64,000 nucleotides of DNA from Nocardioides sp. URHA0020 (GCF_000620705.1 NZ_KK211169.1:409895-473894), one strand, 5' to 3'; numbered from the stretch's first letter, positions 10,626-18,755 are shown. Made by a program: numbers and translations. Notes: generated from the letters alone by a model not told the origin.

Positions 10626-11275
10626 CCGACCAGCCGGCGACCATCCGCGTGTACCTGCTCGACGACCACGAGGTCGTGCGGCAGGGGCTGCGCGCCCTGC
10701 TCGAGAGCGCCGGCGACATCGAGGTCGTGGGCGAGTCGGGCTCGGCGGACGAGGCGACCCACCGGATCCCCGCGCTGCACCCCGACGTCGCGGTCCTCGA
10801 CGCACGGCTCCCCGACGGCTCGGGGATCGAGGTCTGCCGGTCGGTGCGGGCGGTCGACCCGACGATCCAGGCGCTGATCCTGACGTCGTACGACGACGAC
10901 GAGGCGCTCTTCGCCGCGATCATGGCGGGCGCCGCGGGCTACGTCCTCAAGGAGATCAAGGGCAGCGACCTGGTCTCCGCCGTCCGTCAGGTCGCGGCCG
11001 GCAACTCGCTGATCGACCCCAGTCTGACCGCCCGGGTCCTCGAGCGGGTGCGGCATCCGCAGACGACGGCGCCCGAGCTCGCCGAGCTCACCGAGCAGGA
11101 GCTCAAGCTGCTCGCGCTGATCGCCGAGGGACTGACCAACCGGCAGATCGGCGAGCAGATGTTCCTCGCCGAGAAGACCATCAAGAACTACGTGTCCAGC
11201 ATCCTGTCGAAGCTGGGCCTGGAGCGGCGTACCCAGGCCGCCGTGCTCGCCAGCAGGCTGCTCGGCCCCCGCTGA
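10622..11275 (+). CDS. DosR/DevR-like NarL-family response regulator
   Basis: 217-residue regulator. The receiver domain (about residues 8-125) has acidic D14-D15, phospho-acceptor D60 in VAVLDARLPDGSG, and a LKEIKG lysine segment. A LuxR-type helix-turn-helix (about 150-212) carries LTNRQIGEQMFLAEKTIKNY, very close to the DNA-binding end of mycobacterial DosR. The ATG lies inside the ATGA overlap with cydDC, so the regulator is produced with the oxidase operon. The matching kinase is encoded convergently next door. DosR-like boxes upstream of cydA and of the kinase operon are the expected targets. Identity as DosR-type is strong; target assignment is inference. Confidence 0.9.
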   Translation: MTDQPATIRVYLLDDHEVVRQGLRALLESAGDIEVVGESGSADEATHRIPALHPDVAVLDARLPDGSGIEVCRSVRAVDPTIQALILTSYDDDEALFAAIMAGAAGYVLKEIKGSDLVSAVRQVAAGNSLIDPSLTARVLERVRHPQTTAPELAELTEQELKLLALIAEGLTNRQIGEQMFLAEKTIKNYVSSILSKLGLERRTQAAVLASRLLGPR

Positions 11276-11286
11276 GCCGCGCCAGG

Positions 11287-12876
11287 TCAGCGCAGGGGCA
11301 CGCGCCACACGAACGACGTGCCGCGTGGCCGTCTCGCGGTGAGGTCCAGCGCGCCCCCCAGGGCGGCGGCACGTCGACGGGCGTTGCGCAGGCCGCTCTC
11401 GCTGGTCACCTCGGGGACGCCGACCCCGTCGTCGAGCACGCTGAGCCGGACCTCGTGGGCGTCGACGCACAGCTCGATCTCGGCGTGGTCGGCGCCCGCG
11501 TGGCGGGCCACGTTCGACAGCGCCTCGCGCAGGACCGGCAGCAGCTGGTCGCGGATGGCGGGCGGTACGGCGGTGTCCACGGGCCCGGTCGTCTGGACGG
11601 CGGGGGTGAAGGTCAGCACCGGGCCGTACTCCCGCACCAGCAGCCGCAGGTCGGCGCGCAGCGACGGGCCGTGGTCGCGCCGCTGGAGCTCGAAGATCGT
11701 GCCGCGGATGTCCTTGATCGTGAGGTCGAGGGCGTCGACGGCCTGGTCGATCCGGGCGGCGACCTCCGGGCTCGCGACCAGGGACCCCGCGGCCTGGAGC
11801 TGCAGGCCGGTCGCGAAGAGTCGCTGGATCACCTGGTCGTGCAGGTCGCGCGCGATCCGCTCGCGGTCGGAGGTGACGGCCAGCTCCGCACGGTCGCCGA
11901 TCGCCTGGGCCCGGTCGAGCGCGAGCCCGGCCTGGTCGGCGAAGGAGGACAGCAGGGACCTCTCCTCGTACGACGGTGTCGACGAGGTGCGGTCGAAGAG
12001 CATCACCAGCAGCCCGCCCGCGACGAGGTGGGTGCGCAGCGGCACCAGCGTGGCGGCGAAGTCGCCCAGCACGGTGTCGACCGGCACGGCGTCCGGCTCG
12101 GGCCAGGGTCGCTCGGCGAGCACCGTCAGCGCCTGCTCGACGGCGTCGGCGGCAGCGGCCTCCGCGGCGATCGTGTGCACCGGGACGCCGTTCTGGAGGC
12201 GCAGCACGGCGACCGCGCTCGCGCGTGCGGTCGACCGCGCGGCCCGGGCGAACTGCTCCAGGGCCCGCTCGACGTCGATCGGCGGCTGCATGGCCTCGGA
12301 CAGCTCGGCGGAGGCCTCGAGCCACGCGCGACGGCGCTCGCTGAGCCCGTACGCGCGGGCGTTGTCGATCACGAAGCCGGCCGTGCTCGCCAGCGCCTCG
12401 ACGAGGAGCTGGTCCTGCTGGGTGAAGGACTCCCCGCCGGCCTTCTCGGTCAGGTAGAGGTTGCCGAAGACGGTGCCCCGGATCCGGACCGGGACGCCCA
12501 GGAAGGAGCCCATCGGCGGATGGTTCGGGGGGAAGCCGGACGACTGCGGGTGCTGGGTGAGGTCGTCGAGCCGGAGCGGCTGCGGGTCGTGGATCAGCAG
12601 GCCGAGGATGCCGCGACCGTGCGGCAGGTCGCCGATGCGGGTGCGCTCCTCCGCGGTGAGCCCCGTGGTCACGAAGTCGACGAGCACGGCGTCGCTGCCG
12701 ACCACCCCGAGCGCGCCGTACGTCGCGCTCGTCAGCTCGGTCGCGGCCCGGACGATCCGCTCGAGCACGGAGTGCAGGTCGAGGTCGGAGGAGATGGCGG
12801 TGACGGCCTCGAGCAGCGCCCGGGTGGAGGTGGGCAGGTGGTCGTCGTCGCCGGGCACAGGGTCAGTGTGCTCCAC
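11287..12876 (-). CDS. DosS/DosT-like GAF-domain sensor histidine kinase
   Basis: About 529 residues, cytoplasmic, no membrane helices. GAF domain 1 (about residues 30-170) keeps the segment around HPPMGSFLGVPV; His119 sits where DosS/DosT carry, to my knowledge, the haem-ligand histidine. GAF 2 spans about 185-325. A HisKA_3 domain has phospho-acceptor His346 in IARDLHDQVIQRLF, followed by an HATPase with REALSNVARHA and DDGVGV. It probably phosphorylates the convergent DosR-like regulator, whose stop is 11 nt from its own. Start GTG 12876 is the longest form beginning downstream of the previous gene; GTG 12858 is an alternative with GGTGGAG upstream. O2/NO sensing is inferred. Confidence 0.88.
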   Translation of the reverse strand: MEHTDPVPGDDDHLPTSTRALLEAVTAISSDLDLHSVLERIVRAATELTSATYGALGVVGSDAVLVDFVTTGLTAEERTRIGDLPHGRGILGLLIHDPQPLRLDDLTQHPQSSGFPPNHPPMGSFLGVPVRIRGTVFGNLYLTEKAGGESFTQQDQLLVEALASTAGFVIDNARAYGLSERRRAWLEASAELSEAMQPPIDVERALEQFARAARSTARASAVAVLRLQNGVPVHTIAAEAAAADAVEQALTVLAERPWPEPDAVPVDTVLGDFAATLVPLRTHLVAGGLLVMLFDRTSSTPSYEERSLLSSFADQAGLALDRAQAIGDRAELAVTSDRERIARDLHDQVIQRLFATGLQLQAAGSLVASPEVAARIDQAVDALDLTIKDIRGTIFELQRRDHGPSLRADLRLLVREYGPVLTFTPAVQTTGPVDTAVPPAIRDQLLPVLREALSNVARHAGADHAEIELCVDAHEVRLSVLDDGVGVPEVTSESGLRNARRRAAALGGALDLTARRPRGTSFVWRVPLR

Positions 12877-12893
12877 CGGCGCGTCGCTGACGG

Positions 12894-13334
12894 TCAGACC
12901 GCACGGCGTACGGGCAGGGTCTCGAGCGGATCCCAGTCGGCTCCCACCTGGCGGCCGGTCAGCTCGGTCCACCGCACGCGCAGGTAGAGGTTGCGGCCGC
13001 CGGCCGCCCACGGGCGCGGCTCCCACGTGGTGCGGATCCGCTCGAGGTCGAGCGGATCGGTGACCACGTCCGCCCGACCCCGGGCCACGACGCTCCAGCC
13101 CCGCCACCGGTCGTGGTCGAACTGGTCGACCTCGAAGGCGAGGACGGCGTCGCGGCCGTGGGTGCCGAGCACGCTGTACGGCGAGGTCCGCACGATGATC
13201 GCGTCGCCGACGACGGAGAAGTTCACCGGGACGATGTGCGGGCCGTCCGGGGTGGAGAGCGCGACCCGTCCGGCGATCCCGGCGCGCAGCAGCTGCTCGC
13301 ACTGGACCGGACTCAGGTCGATCACGTCGAGCAC
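12894..13334 (-). CDS. Pyridoxamine 5'-phosphate oxidase-like FMN/F420-binding protein
   Basis: 146-residue split-barrel protein of the PNPOx-like superfamily. It opens LDVIDLSPVQCEQLL, followed by GRVALST, IVPVNFSVV and a W-x-G-W segment typical of small flavin- or F420-binding reductases. The GTG start at 13334 is fixed by AGGAGG 5-6 nt upstream. It lies 17 nt before the sensor kinase on the same strand, probably one transcript. A DosR-like box lies 60-73 nt upstream of the start. Related PNPOx-like genes occur in the mycobacterial DosR regulon. Substrate and cofactor cannot be assigned from sequence. Confidence 0.8.
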   Translation of the reverse strand: MLDVIDLSPVQCEQLLRAGIAGRVALSTPDGPHIVPVNFSVVGDAIIVRTSPYSVLGTHGRDAVLAFEVDQFDHDRWRGWSVVARGRADVVTDPLDLERIRTTWEPRPWAAGGRNLYLRVRWTELTGRQVGADWDPLETLPVRRAV

Positions 13335-13393
13335 GTCAGCCTCCTCAGGTGGGTGTCCGTCACCATGGTGCTTCGTGCCGGCGCGCTGCCGCA

Positions 13394-13407
13394 GGGCCGT
13401 TGGTCCC
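13394..13407 (-). promoter_or_regulatory. DosR-like box upstream of the PNPOx-kinase operon
   Basis: GGGCCGTTGGTCCC differs from the DosR core GGGACTTTNGTCCC at two fixed positions and is followed by GAG, extending the palindrome. On the minus strand CATGGT near 13360-13370 is a possible -10, which would put this box at about -44. This suggests that kinase synthesis is under the control of its own partner regulator. Confidence 0.5.
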
Positions 13408-13460
13408 GAGTTTGTGGCCCTCAGGCCGGCGGGACCCTCCGCACGCACGTCGCAGCCCTG

Positions 13461-13672
13461 CTTCTCGGCCTCTTCCTGCACTTCTCGGGCGTTGCAACGG
13501 CCGAGAAGTGCGGCGATCCCCGGTGAACCGGGGATTTCTGGGGCGGGTGGGACGACCCACCGCCCTCGCCCACTTCTCGGCCTCTCCCTGCACTTCTCAG
13601 GCGTTGCAACAGCCGAGAAGTGCGGCGATCCCCGGTGAACCGGGGATTCCTGGGGTCGGTGGGGCGACCCAC
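13461..13672. repeat. Two tandem copies of a ~100-bp multi-hairpin repeat (family B)
   Basis: Two copies 112 bp apart (13461-13560, 13573-13672) occupy the 341-nt gap between the PNPOx gene and the acetyltransferase gene. Each holds three inverted repeats: GCACTTCTCGG paired with CCGAGAAGTGC across about 12 nt; ATCCCCGGT-GA-ACCGGGGAT, perfect; and a short GTGGG/CCCAC pair. Copies differ at a few bases, mostly outside the stems. The last unit ends just before the acetyltransferase stop, so it may also terminate that transcript. No protein or RNA family was recognised. Confidence 0.8.
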
Positions 13673-13675
13673 CCC

Positions 13676-14179
13676 TCACTCCCGCAGCGTCATCAGCACC
13701 AGGGTCGGGAAGTCCGGGGCCAACCAGACCGGCCGCACCTCGCCGACGGCGACCCAGCCACGGTGCCGGTAGACCTCCACCGCACGGTCGTGGACGGGCA
13801 CGACGTCGAGCACCGGCCGGCGACCGGAGGCGAGGATCCACTCGACCGCGGTGTCGTGCAGTCGTCCACCGACCCCGGTGCCAACCGTGTCGCTGCCGAC
13901 GAAGAGCACGGCCAGCTCGGCGAGGTCCTCGGTCCCGAGCGCGGCGACGAAGTGCTCGCGCAGCTGACCGCCCAACGCGTGGACGGCGACGTGGCCGACG
14001 ACCGCACCGTCGCGCTCCGCGACCCACGCCCGCTCCTCGCCCGGGCGCACGAGGAAGTCCTCGACCGGGATCGGGAGCGGCCAGCGCAAGGGGTACTGCG
14101 TCGCCGCCTGCTGCGCGGTGAGCACCTCCACCAGCTCCGGCAGGTCGGACTCACGGCGCTCCCGGATCGTCACCGTCAT
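13676..14179 (-). CDS. GNAT-family N-acetyltransferase
   Basis: 167-residue acetyl-CoA-dependent acetyltransferase. It begins TVTIRERRESDLPELVEVL (GNAT beta1-alpha1), has a VAERDGAVVGHVAVH strand pair, and the acetyl-CoA pyrophosphate loop VGTGVGGRLHD at about residues 103-113. Then comes a C-terminal YRHRGW segment. The ATG at 14179 overlaps the stop of the YchJ-like gene (ATGA), so the two are co-translated. Substrate unknown. Confidence 0.88.
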   Translation of the reverse strand: MTVTIRERRESDLPELVEVLTAQQAATQYPLRWPLPIPVEDFLVRPGEERAWVAERDGAVVGHVAVHALGGQLREHFVAALGTEDLAELAVLFVGSDTVGTGVGGRLHDTAVEWILASGRRPVLDVVPVHDRAVEVYRHRGWVAVGEVRPVWLAPDFPTLVLMTLRE

Positions 14180-14541
14180 CCGAGGTCCCCGTCGACGTAC
14201 ACCCAGCGACCTGCCCGCTGCTCGAACCGGCTGCGCTCACGCTGCTCGCCGGGCACCCCACCGACGTCGTACGACGCGACGAACTCGACCCAGTCCTCCC
14301 CGGCGCCGACGACGGTCAGCCCGGTCCAGGTCCGGCGCGGGTCGGGGGAGAGGTGCTCGGGGCGGGTCCGCGGGTGCCAGGTGCGGAAGACGTAGTCGGT
14401 GTCGCCGACGGCGTACGCCGCGTAGCGCGACCGCATCAGCTCCTCGGCCGTCGCGGCGAGCGCCGCCCCGCGATGCAGCCGGCCGCAGCAGGCGTCGTAC
14501 GACGTGCCGGACCCGCAGGGACAGTTCTCTTGCCAGGCCAC
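14176..14541 (-). CDS. YchJ-like SEC-C motif protein (UPF0225 family)
   Basis: 121-residue protein. Its N-terminus carries the SEC-C zinc motif ENCPCGSGTSYDACCG (about residues 5-20, Cys-x-Cys and Cys-Cys), followed by the YchJ signature LMRSRYAAYAVGDTDYVF. The rest is an NTF2-like fold ending in WVYVDGDLG. Family function is unresolved. GTG 14541 starts the protein two residues before the zinc motif, and no better upstream start exists in frame. It is coupled by ATGA to the downstream acetyltransferase and divergent from the MoxR ATPase gene. Confidence 0.85.
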   Translation of the reverse strand: MAWQENCPCGSGTSYDACCGRLHRGAALAATAEELMRSRYAAYAVGDTDYVFRTWHPRTRPEHLSPDPRRTWTGLTVVGAGEDWVEFVASYDVGGVPGEQRERSRFEQRAGRWVYVDGDLG

Positions 14542-14614
14542 GGTGGTGACCCTACGAGGATCCGGGACGAAGTCGTAGCCCGTTCTCGGACCCGTGCCGT
14601 GTGGGCCCCCGCAG

Positions 14615-14620
14615 TAGCGT
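14615..14620 (+). promoter_or_regulatory. Leaderless -10 box for the MoxR/vWA operon
   Basis: TAGCGT followed by 6 nt (GAGGGA) and then GTG 14627, so transcription should begin at the start codon. The purine-rich hexamer touches the start codon and is too close to act as a Shine-Dalgarno. Confidence 0.45.
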
Positions 14621-14626
14621 GAGGGA

Positions 14627-16027
14627 GTGACTTCTGCTCCCACGGCTCCGCCCGAGATCACCACGGTCGGCGAGCTCCGCGCCTCCGGCCACGTCCAGCT
14701 CCAGCTCCGCGAGGAGATCCGCGCCAACCTGTTGGCCGCGCTGCGCGAGGGCCGCGACCCGTGGCCGGGACTGCACGGCTTCGAGGACACCGTCATCCCG
14801 CAGCTCGAGCGCGCGCTGATCGCCGGTCACGACATCGTGCTGCTCGGCGAGCGCGGCCAGGGCAAGACCCGGCTGCTGCGCACCATGGTCGGCCTGCTCG
14901 ACGAGTGGACGCCCGTCATCGACGGCTCCGAGCTGGGCGAGCACCCGTACGACCCCATCACGCACGCCTCGCAGCGCCGCGCGGCCGAGCTCGGCGACCA
15001 CCTGCCGGTGGCCTGGCGGCACCGCAGCGAGCGGTACGCCGAGAAGCTCGCCACCCCCGACACCAGCGTCGCCGACCTGATCGGTGACGTCGACCCGATG
15101 AAGGTGGCGGAGGGCCGCTCGCTGGGCGACCCCGAGACGATCCACTTCGGGCTCATCCCGCGCAGCCACCGCGGCATCATCGCGATCAACGAGCTGCCCG
15201 ACCTGGCCGAGCGGATCCAGGTCGCCATGCTCAACGTGATGGAGGAGCGCGACATCCAGATCCGCGGCTACGTGCTGCGGCTGCCGCTCGACGTGCTGGT
15301 CGTCGCGAGCGCCAACCCCGAGGACTACACCAACCGCGGGCGCATCATCACCCCGCTCAAGGACCGCTTCGGCGCCGAGATCCGCACGCACTACCCGACC
15401 GAGCTCGAGGACGAGGTCTCGGTGATCCGGCAGGAGGCCGACCTGGTGGCCGACGTACCTGACCACCTCGTCGAGGTGCTGGCCCGCTTCACCCGCGCGC
15501 TGCGCGAGTCGAGCTCCGTCGACCAGCGCTCGGGGGTCTCGGCCCGCTTCTCGATCGCCGGCGCCGAGACGATCGCGGCCGCGGCGCTGCACCGCGCGAC
15601 CGTCCAGGGCGAGCCCGAGCCGGTCGCCCGCGTGGTCGACCTCCAGACCGCCGTCGAGGTGCTCGGCGGCAAGATCGAGTTCGAGAGCGGCGAGGAGGGC
15701 CGCGAGGCCGAGGTGCTCAACCACCTGCTCCGCACCGCCACCGCCGAGACCGTCCGCCACCACTTCCGCGGCATCGACTTCGGCCTGCTCGTGCAGGCGA
15801 TCGAGGCCGGCGCCATGGTCACCACCGGCGAGCAGGTCACCGCCCGCGACTTCCTCACCGGCCTCCCGGTCCTGGGGGAGTCGGAGCTGTACGACGAGGT
15901 CTGCGACCGCCTGGGCGCCACCAACGACGGGCAGCGGGCCGGTGCCATCGAGCTCGCGCTCGAGGGCCTCTACCTGGCCCGCAAGGTCGGCAAGGACACC
16001 GACGGGTCCGAGACCGTCTATGGCTGA
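14627..16027 (+). CDS. MoxR/magnesium-chelatase-type AAA+ ATPase
   Basis: 466-residue AAA+ ATPase. Walker A is LLGERGQGKTRLLR (about residues 72-85), the Walker B-like strand is GIIAINELPDLAERIQ (about 184-199), and a sensor segment LVVASANPEDYTNRGRII follows, with RFGAEI downstream. The C-terminal half is helical lid. It is the first gene of a three-gene operon with an OsmC-like protein and a vWA-domain protein, the classic ATPase plus vWA pairing of MoxR-type chaperones. The pair resembles M. tuberculosis Rv0958/Rv0959 in size and order. It is not a chlorophyll magnesium chelatase: no pigment genes are near. Client unknown. Confidence 0.88.
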   Translation: MTSAPTAPPEITTVGELRASGHVQLQLREEIRANLLAALREGRDPWPGLHGFEDTVIPQLERALIAGHDIVLLGERGQGKTRLLRTMVGLLDEWTPVIDGSELGEHPYDPITHASQRRAAELGDHLPVAWRHRSERYAEKLATPDTSVADLIGDVDPMKVAEGRSLGDPETIHFGLIPRSHRGIIAINELPDLAERIQVAMLNVMEERDIQIRGYVLRLPLDVLVVASANPEDYTNRGRIITPLKDRFGAEIRTHYPTELEDEVSVIRQEADLVADVPDHLVEVLARFTRALRESSSVDQRSGVSARFSIAGAETIAAAALHRATVQGEPEPVARVVDLQTAVEVLGGKIEFESGEEGREAEVLNHLLRTATAETVRHHFRGIDFGLLVQAIEAGAMVTTGEQVTARDFLTGLPVLGESELYDEVCDRLGATNDGQRAGAIELALEGLYLARKVGKDTDGSETVYG

Positions 16028-16406
16028 GCTGCACCTCGACGTCGAGGTCGGTGCGGGTTCCCGGATCATCGACGCGGGCCCCCTCTTCGAGCACCCGTGG
16101 ACCGACGCCGGGATCGGCGTCGACACCGACGACACCGGGGCGCACCTCCTGCTGGTGAGCGTCGGCGTGTGCGTGCTCAACGTCGTCTACCGCGAGGCGC
16201 GTCCCGGCATCCAGCTCGACGGCGTCCTGGTCCGGGTCGCGGGTGACTTCGACGCCGAGACCTGGTCGACGACCGCCATCACGTACGCCGTGGAGATCGA
16301 CTCTCCCGAGGACGAGGCGACGATCGCGCGGCTGCTCGCGCAGGTCGACGAGGTCGCGGAGATCCCGCGCGTCGTGAGCGGAGAGGTCACGGTGGGCCGG
16401 CGATGA
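16020..16406 (+). CDS. OsmC-like fold protein inside the MoxR-vWA operon
   Basis: 128 residues. The stretch HLLLVSVGVCVLNVVYRE, then GIQLDGVLVRVAGD and a C-terminal strand EVTV, follow the OsmC peroxidase pattern (helix with first Cys, then the two-strand IPLEGVEV-type hairpin). The peroxidatic-position Cys is kept (VGVC). The second OsmC Cys, normally in an HCPVS-type motif, is replaced by EIPRVVS, so the usual two-Cys peroxidase cycle is unlikely. The gene overlaps the ATPase by 8 bases and the vWA gene by ATGA, so all three are tightly coupled. OsmC assignment rests on pattern, not on a search. Confidence 0.65.
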   Translation: MAELHLDVEVGAGSRIIDAGPLFEHPWTDAGIGVDTDDTGAHLLLVSVGVCVLNVVYREARPGIQLDGVLVRVAGDFDAETWSTTAITYAVEIDSPEDEATIARLLAQVDEVAEIPRVVSGEVTVGRR

Positions 16407-18430
16407 AGAACCGCTCTCGCTTCACGAGGTACGACGGCGGCGACCCGCTCGCCCCGCCCGTCGACCTGGCCGAGGCGCTGGACGCCATCGGCGAGGACGT
16501 GATGGCCGGCTACTCGCCGGAGCGGGCGATGCGCGAGTTCCTGCGCCGCGGGGGTCGCGACCAGAGCGGCCTCGACGACCTGGCCCGCCGGGTCGCCGAG
16601 CGCCGCCGCGAGCTGACCGAGCGGCACAACCTCGACGGCACGCTGCAGGAGGTGCGCGAGCTCCTGGACCGGGCGGTGCTCGAGGAGCGCAAGCAGCTCG
16701 CCCGAGACGCGATGATGGACGACGGCGACCGGGCCTTCCGCGAGATGCAGCTCGAGGGTGCGTGGCCGCAGGAGGGCTCGCCCAACACGGCGTCGGCGGT
16801 GAGCGAGCTGTCGTCGTACGACTGGCAGAGCCAGCAGGCCCGTGAGGACTACGAGAAGATCAAGGACCTGCTCGGTCGCGAGATGCTCGACCAGCGGTTC
16901 GCCGGCATGAAGCAGGCGCTCGAGAACGCCACCGACGAGGACCGCGCCGCCGTCAACGAGATGCTCGGCGACCTCAACGAGCTCCTCGAGAAGCACCGGC
17001 TGGGTGACGACACCCCCCAGGACTTCGACGAGTTCATGGCCAAGCACAGCGAGTTCTTCCCCGAGAGCCCGCAGGACATCGACGAGCTGCTCGAGTCCCT
17101 CGCCCAGCGCTCGGCGGCGGCCCAGCGGATGATGAACTCGATGTCGCCCGAGCAGCGCCAGGAGCTGATGGAGCTCTCGGCCGGTGCGTTCGGCTCCCCG
17201 CAGCTGATGGAGTCGCTCAGCCGGCTCGACGACAACCTGCAGTCCCTGCGGCCCGACCTCGACTGGGGCGGCTCTGAGCAGATGGGCGGCGAGGAGGGCC
17301 TCGGACTCGGCGACGGGACCGGTGTCTTCCAGGACCTCGCCGACCTCGACCAGCTCTCCGACCAGCTCTCGCAGTCGTACGGCGGCGCCCGGATGGACGA
17401 CCTCGACCTGGACAAGATCGCGCGCCAGCTCGGCGACGAGGCGGCCGTCGACGCGCGGACCCTGCAGCAGCTCGAGAAGGCGCTGCGGGACTCGGGCACC
17501 CTCAAGCGCGGCTCCGACGGCCAGCTCCGGCTGACCCCGAAGGCGATGCGTCAGCTGGGCAAGGCGCTGCTGCGCGACGTCGCCGAGCGGATGTCCGGTC
17601 GCCAGGGCAACCGTGAGCTGCAGAAGGCGGGCGCCGCCGGCGAGCTGTCCGGGGCGACCCGGGAGTGGGCGTTCGGCGACACCGAGCCGTGGCACGTCCC
17701 GCGCACGATGCTCAACGGAGTTCTGCGGCGCGCCGGCGACCCCACCGGCCCCCGGCTGTCGATCGACGACGTCGAGGTCCAGGAGACCGAGGCGCGCACG
17801 CAGGCTGCGGTGGCGCTGCTCGTCGACACGTCGTTCTCGATGGCGACGGACGGCCGCTGGGTCCCGATGAAGCGCACCGCCCTCGCGCTGCACACGCTGA
17901 TCAAGTCGCGCTTCCGCGGCGACGACCTGCAGCTGATCGCCTTCGGCCGGCACGCCGAGGTGATGGACATCGAGCAGCTCACGGCGCTGGACGCGATGTG
18001 GGACAAGGGCACCAACCTCCACCACGCGCTGCTGCTCGCCAACCGGCACTTCCGCAAGCACCCGAACGCCCAGCCGGTGCTCCTCATCGTCACTGACGGC
18101 GAGCCGACCTCCCACCTGGAGCCCGACGGCGAGGTCTACTTCTCCTACCCGCCGCACCCGCTCACGGTCGCGTACGCCGTCCGCGAGCTCGACAACGCCG
18201 GCCGCCTCGGCGCGCAGACGACGTTCTTCAAGCTCGGCGAGGACCCCGGCCTGGGTCGCTTCATCGACCAGATGGCGCAGCGCGTCGACGGCCGGGTCGT
18301 GGCCCCCGAGCTCGACGACCTCGGCGCCGCGGTGGTCGGTTCGTACCTCGGCTCCCGCGGCCGCGGCGCTGCCGGCGGCTACGGCGACTGGTTCGGCGGC
18401 AACGGCCGCGGCTTCTGGGTCGGCGACTGA
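16403..18430 (+). CDS. vWA-domain protein, partner of the MoxR ATPase
   Basis: 675 residues. A long acidic, helical N-terminal part (about 1-460) contains repeated Asp/Glu-rich segments. The C-terminal von Willebrand A domain (about 470-650) has the metal-binding DTSFSM MIDAS motif, a TNLHHAL threonine segment and a VTDGEP aspartate. It ends in a Gly/Arg-rich tail. No signal peptide or membrane helix, so cytoplasmic. Coupled by ATGA to the OsmC-like gene. In this family the vWA subunit works with the MoxR ATPase in metal insertion or complex remodelling; the client here is unknown. It is followed by the family A repeat cluster. Confidence 0.88.
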   Translation: MKNRSRFTRYDGGDPLAPPVDLAEALDAIGEDVMAGYSPERAMREFLRRGGRDQSGLDDLARRVAERRRELTERHNLDGTLQEVRELLDRAVLEERKQLARDAMMDDGDRAFREMQLEGAWPQEGSPNTASAVSELSSYDWQSQQAREDYEKIKDLLGREMLDQRFAGMKQALENATDEDRAAVNEMLGDLNELLEKHRLGDDTPQDFDEFMAKHSEFFPESPQDIDELLESLAQRSAAAQRMMNSMSPEQRQELMELSAGAFGSPQLMESLSRLDDNLQSLRPDLDWGGSEQMGGEEGLGLGDGTGVFQDLADLDQLSDQLSQSYGGARMDDLDLDKIARQLGDEAAVDARTLQQLEKALRDSGTLKRGSDGQLRLTPKAMRQLGKALLRDVAERMSGRQGNRELQKAGAAGELSGATREWAFGDTEPWHVPRTMLNGVLRRAGDPTGPRLSIDDVEVQETEARTQAAVALLVDTSFSMATDGRWVPMKRTALALHTLIKSRFRGDDLQLIAFGRHAEVMDIEQLTALDAMWDKGTNLHHALLLANRHFRKHPNAQPVLLIVTDGEPTSHLEPDGEVYFSYPPHPLTVAYAVRELDNAGRLGAQTTFFKLGEDPGLGRFIDQMAQRVDGRVVAPELDDLGAAVVGSYLGSRGRGAAGGYGDWFGGNGRGFWVGD

Positions 18431-18438
18431 CCGCCCGC

Positions 18439-18755
18439 GGTGGTGGAGGTGTGAGGCGCGTCAGCGCCGAGCCTCGAAGCCCCCGCTCCCGGTGGTGGAG
18501 GTGTGAGGCGCGTCAGCGCCGAGCCTCGAAGCCCCTGCTCCCCGGTGGTGGAGGTGCGAGGCGCGCCAGCGCCGAGCCTCGAAACCTCCGCAGCGTAGGC
18601 AGCGCAGTGAGCACGGCATGGTCCTGTCCGGCTGGGTGGTTTCGAGGCTCGGGCCTGGGGGCCCTCGCACCTCAACCACCGAGTCGTCTCTGGGTGGGTG
18701 GTTTCGAGGCTCGGGCCTAGCGGCCCTGCACCTCAACCACCGAGCCGTCGGCTCG
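18439..18755. repeat. Five-copy cluster of family A palindromic repeats in both orientations
   Basis: Three copies in one orientation begin at 18439, 18491 and 18544 (GGTGGTGGAGGTGTGAGG...GCCGAGCCTCGAA, period 52-53). Two copies in the other orientation lie at 18634-18679 and 18696-18741 (GGTGGTTTCGAGGCTCGG...CCTCAACCACC). About 45 nt of unrelated sequence separates the blocks, and CGAGCC-GT-CGGCTCG closes the cluster. These are the same element as at 4.5 kb. It fills the gap between the convergent vWA and DUF2695-like genes, so it may also serve as a bidirectional terminator. The last ~45 nt before the next gene show nothing recognisable. Confidence 0.85.

Noticed and set aside
11287..13302. 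Extension of the histidine kinase frame to 13302
   Set aside because: The upstream part is antisense-like Arg/Pro-rich sequence that overlaps the PNPOx-like gene in another frame; kinase similarity begins only after about 12830.
14627..18430. Magnesium chelatase of a chlorophyll pathway
   Set aside because: No pigment genes nearby; the ATPase/OsmC-like/vWA set fits the MoxR-type family instead.
18439..18741. CRISPR-like array at 18.4 kb
   Set aside because: Repeats are 46-bp palindromes in both orientations with spacers of only a few bases, and no cas gene is present.
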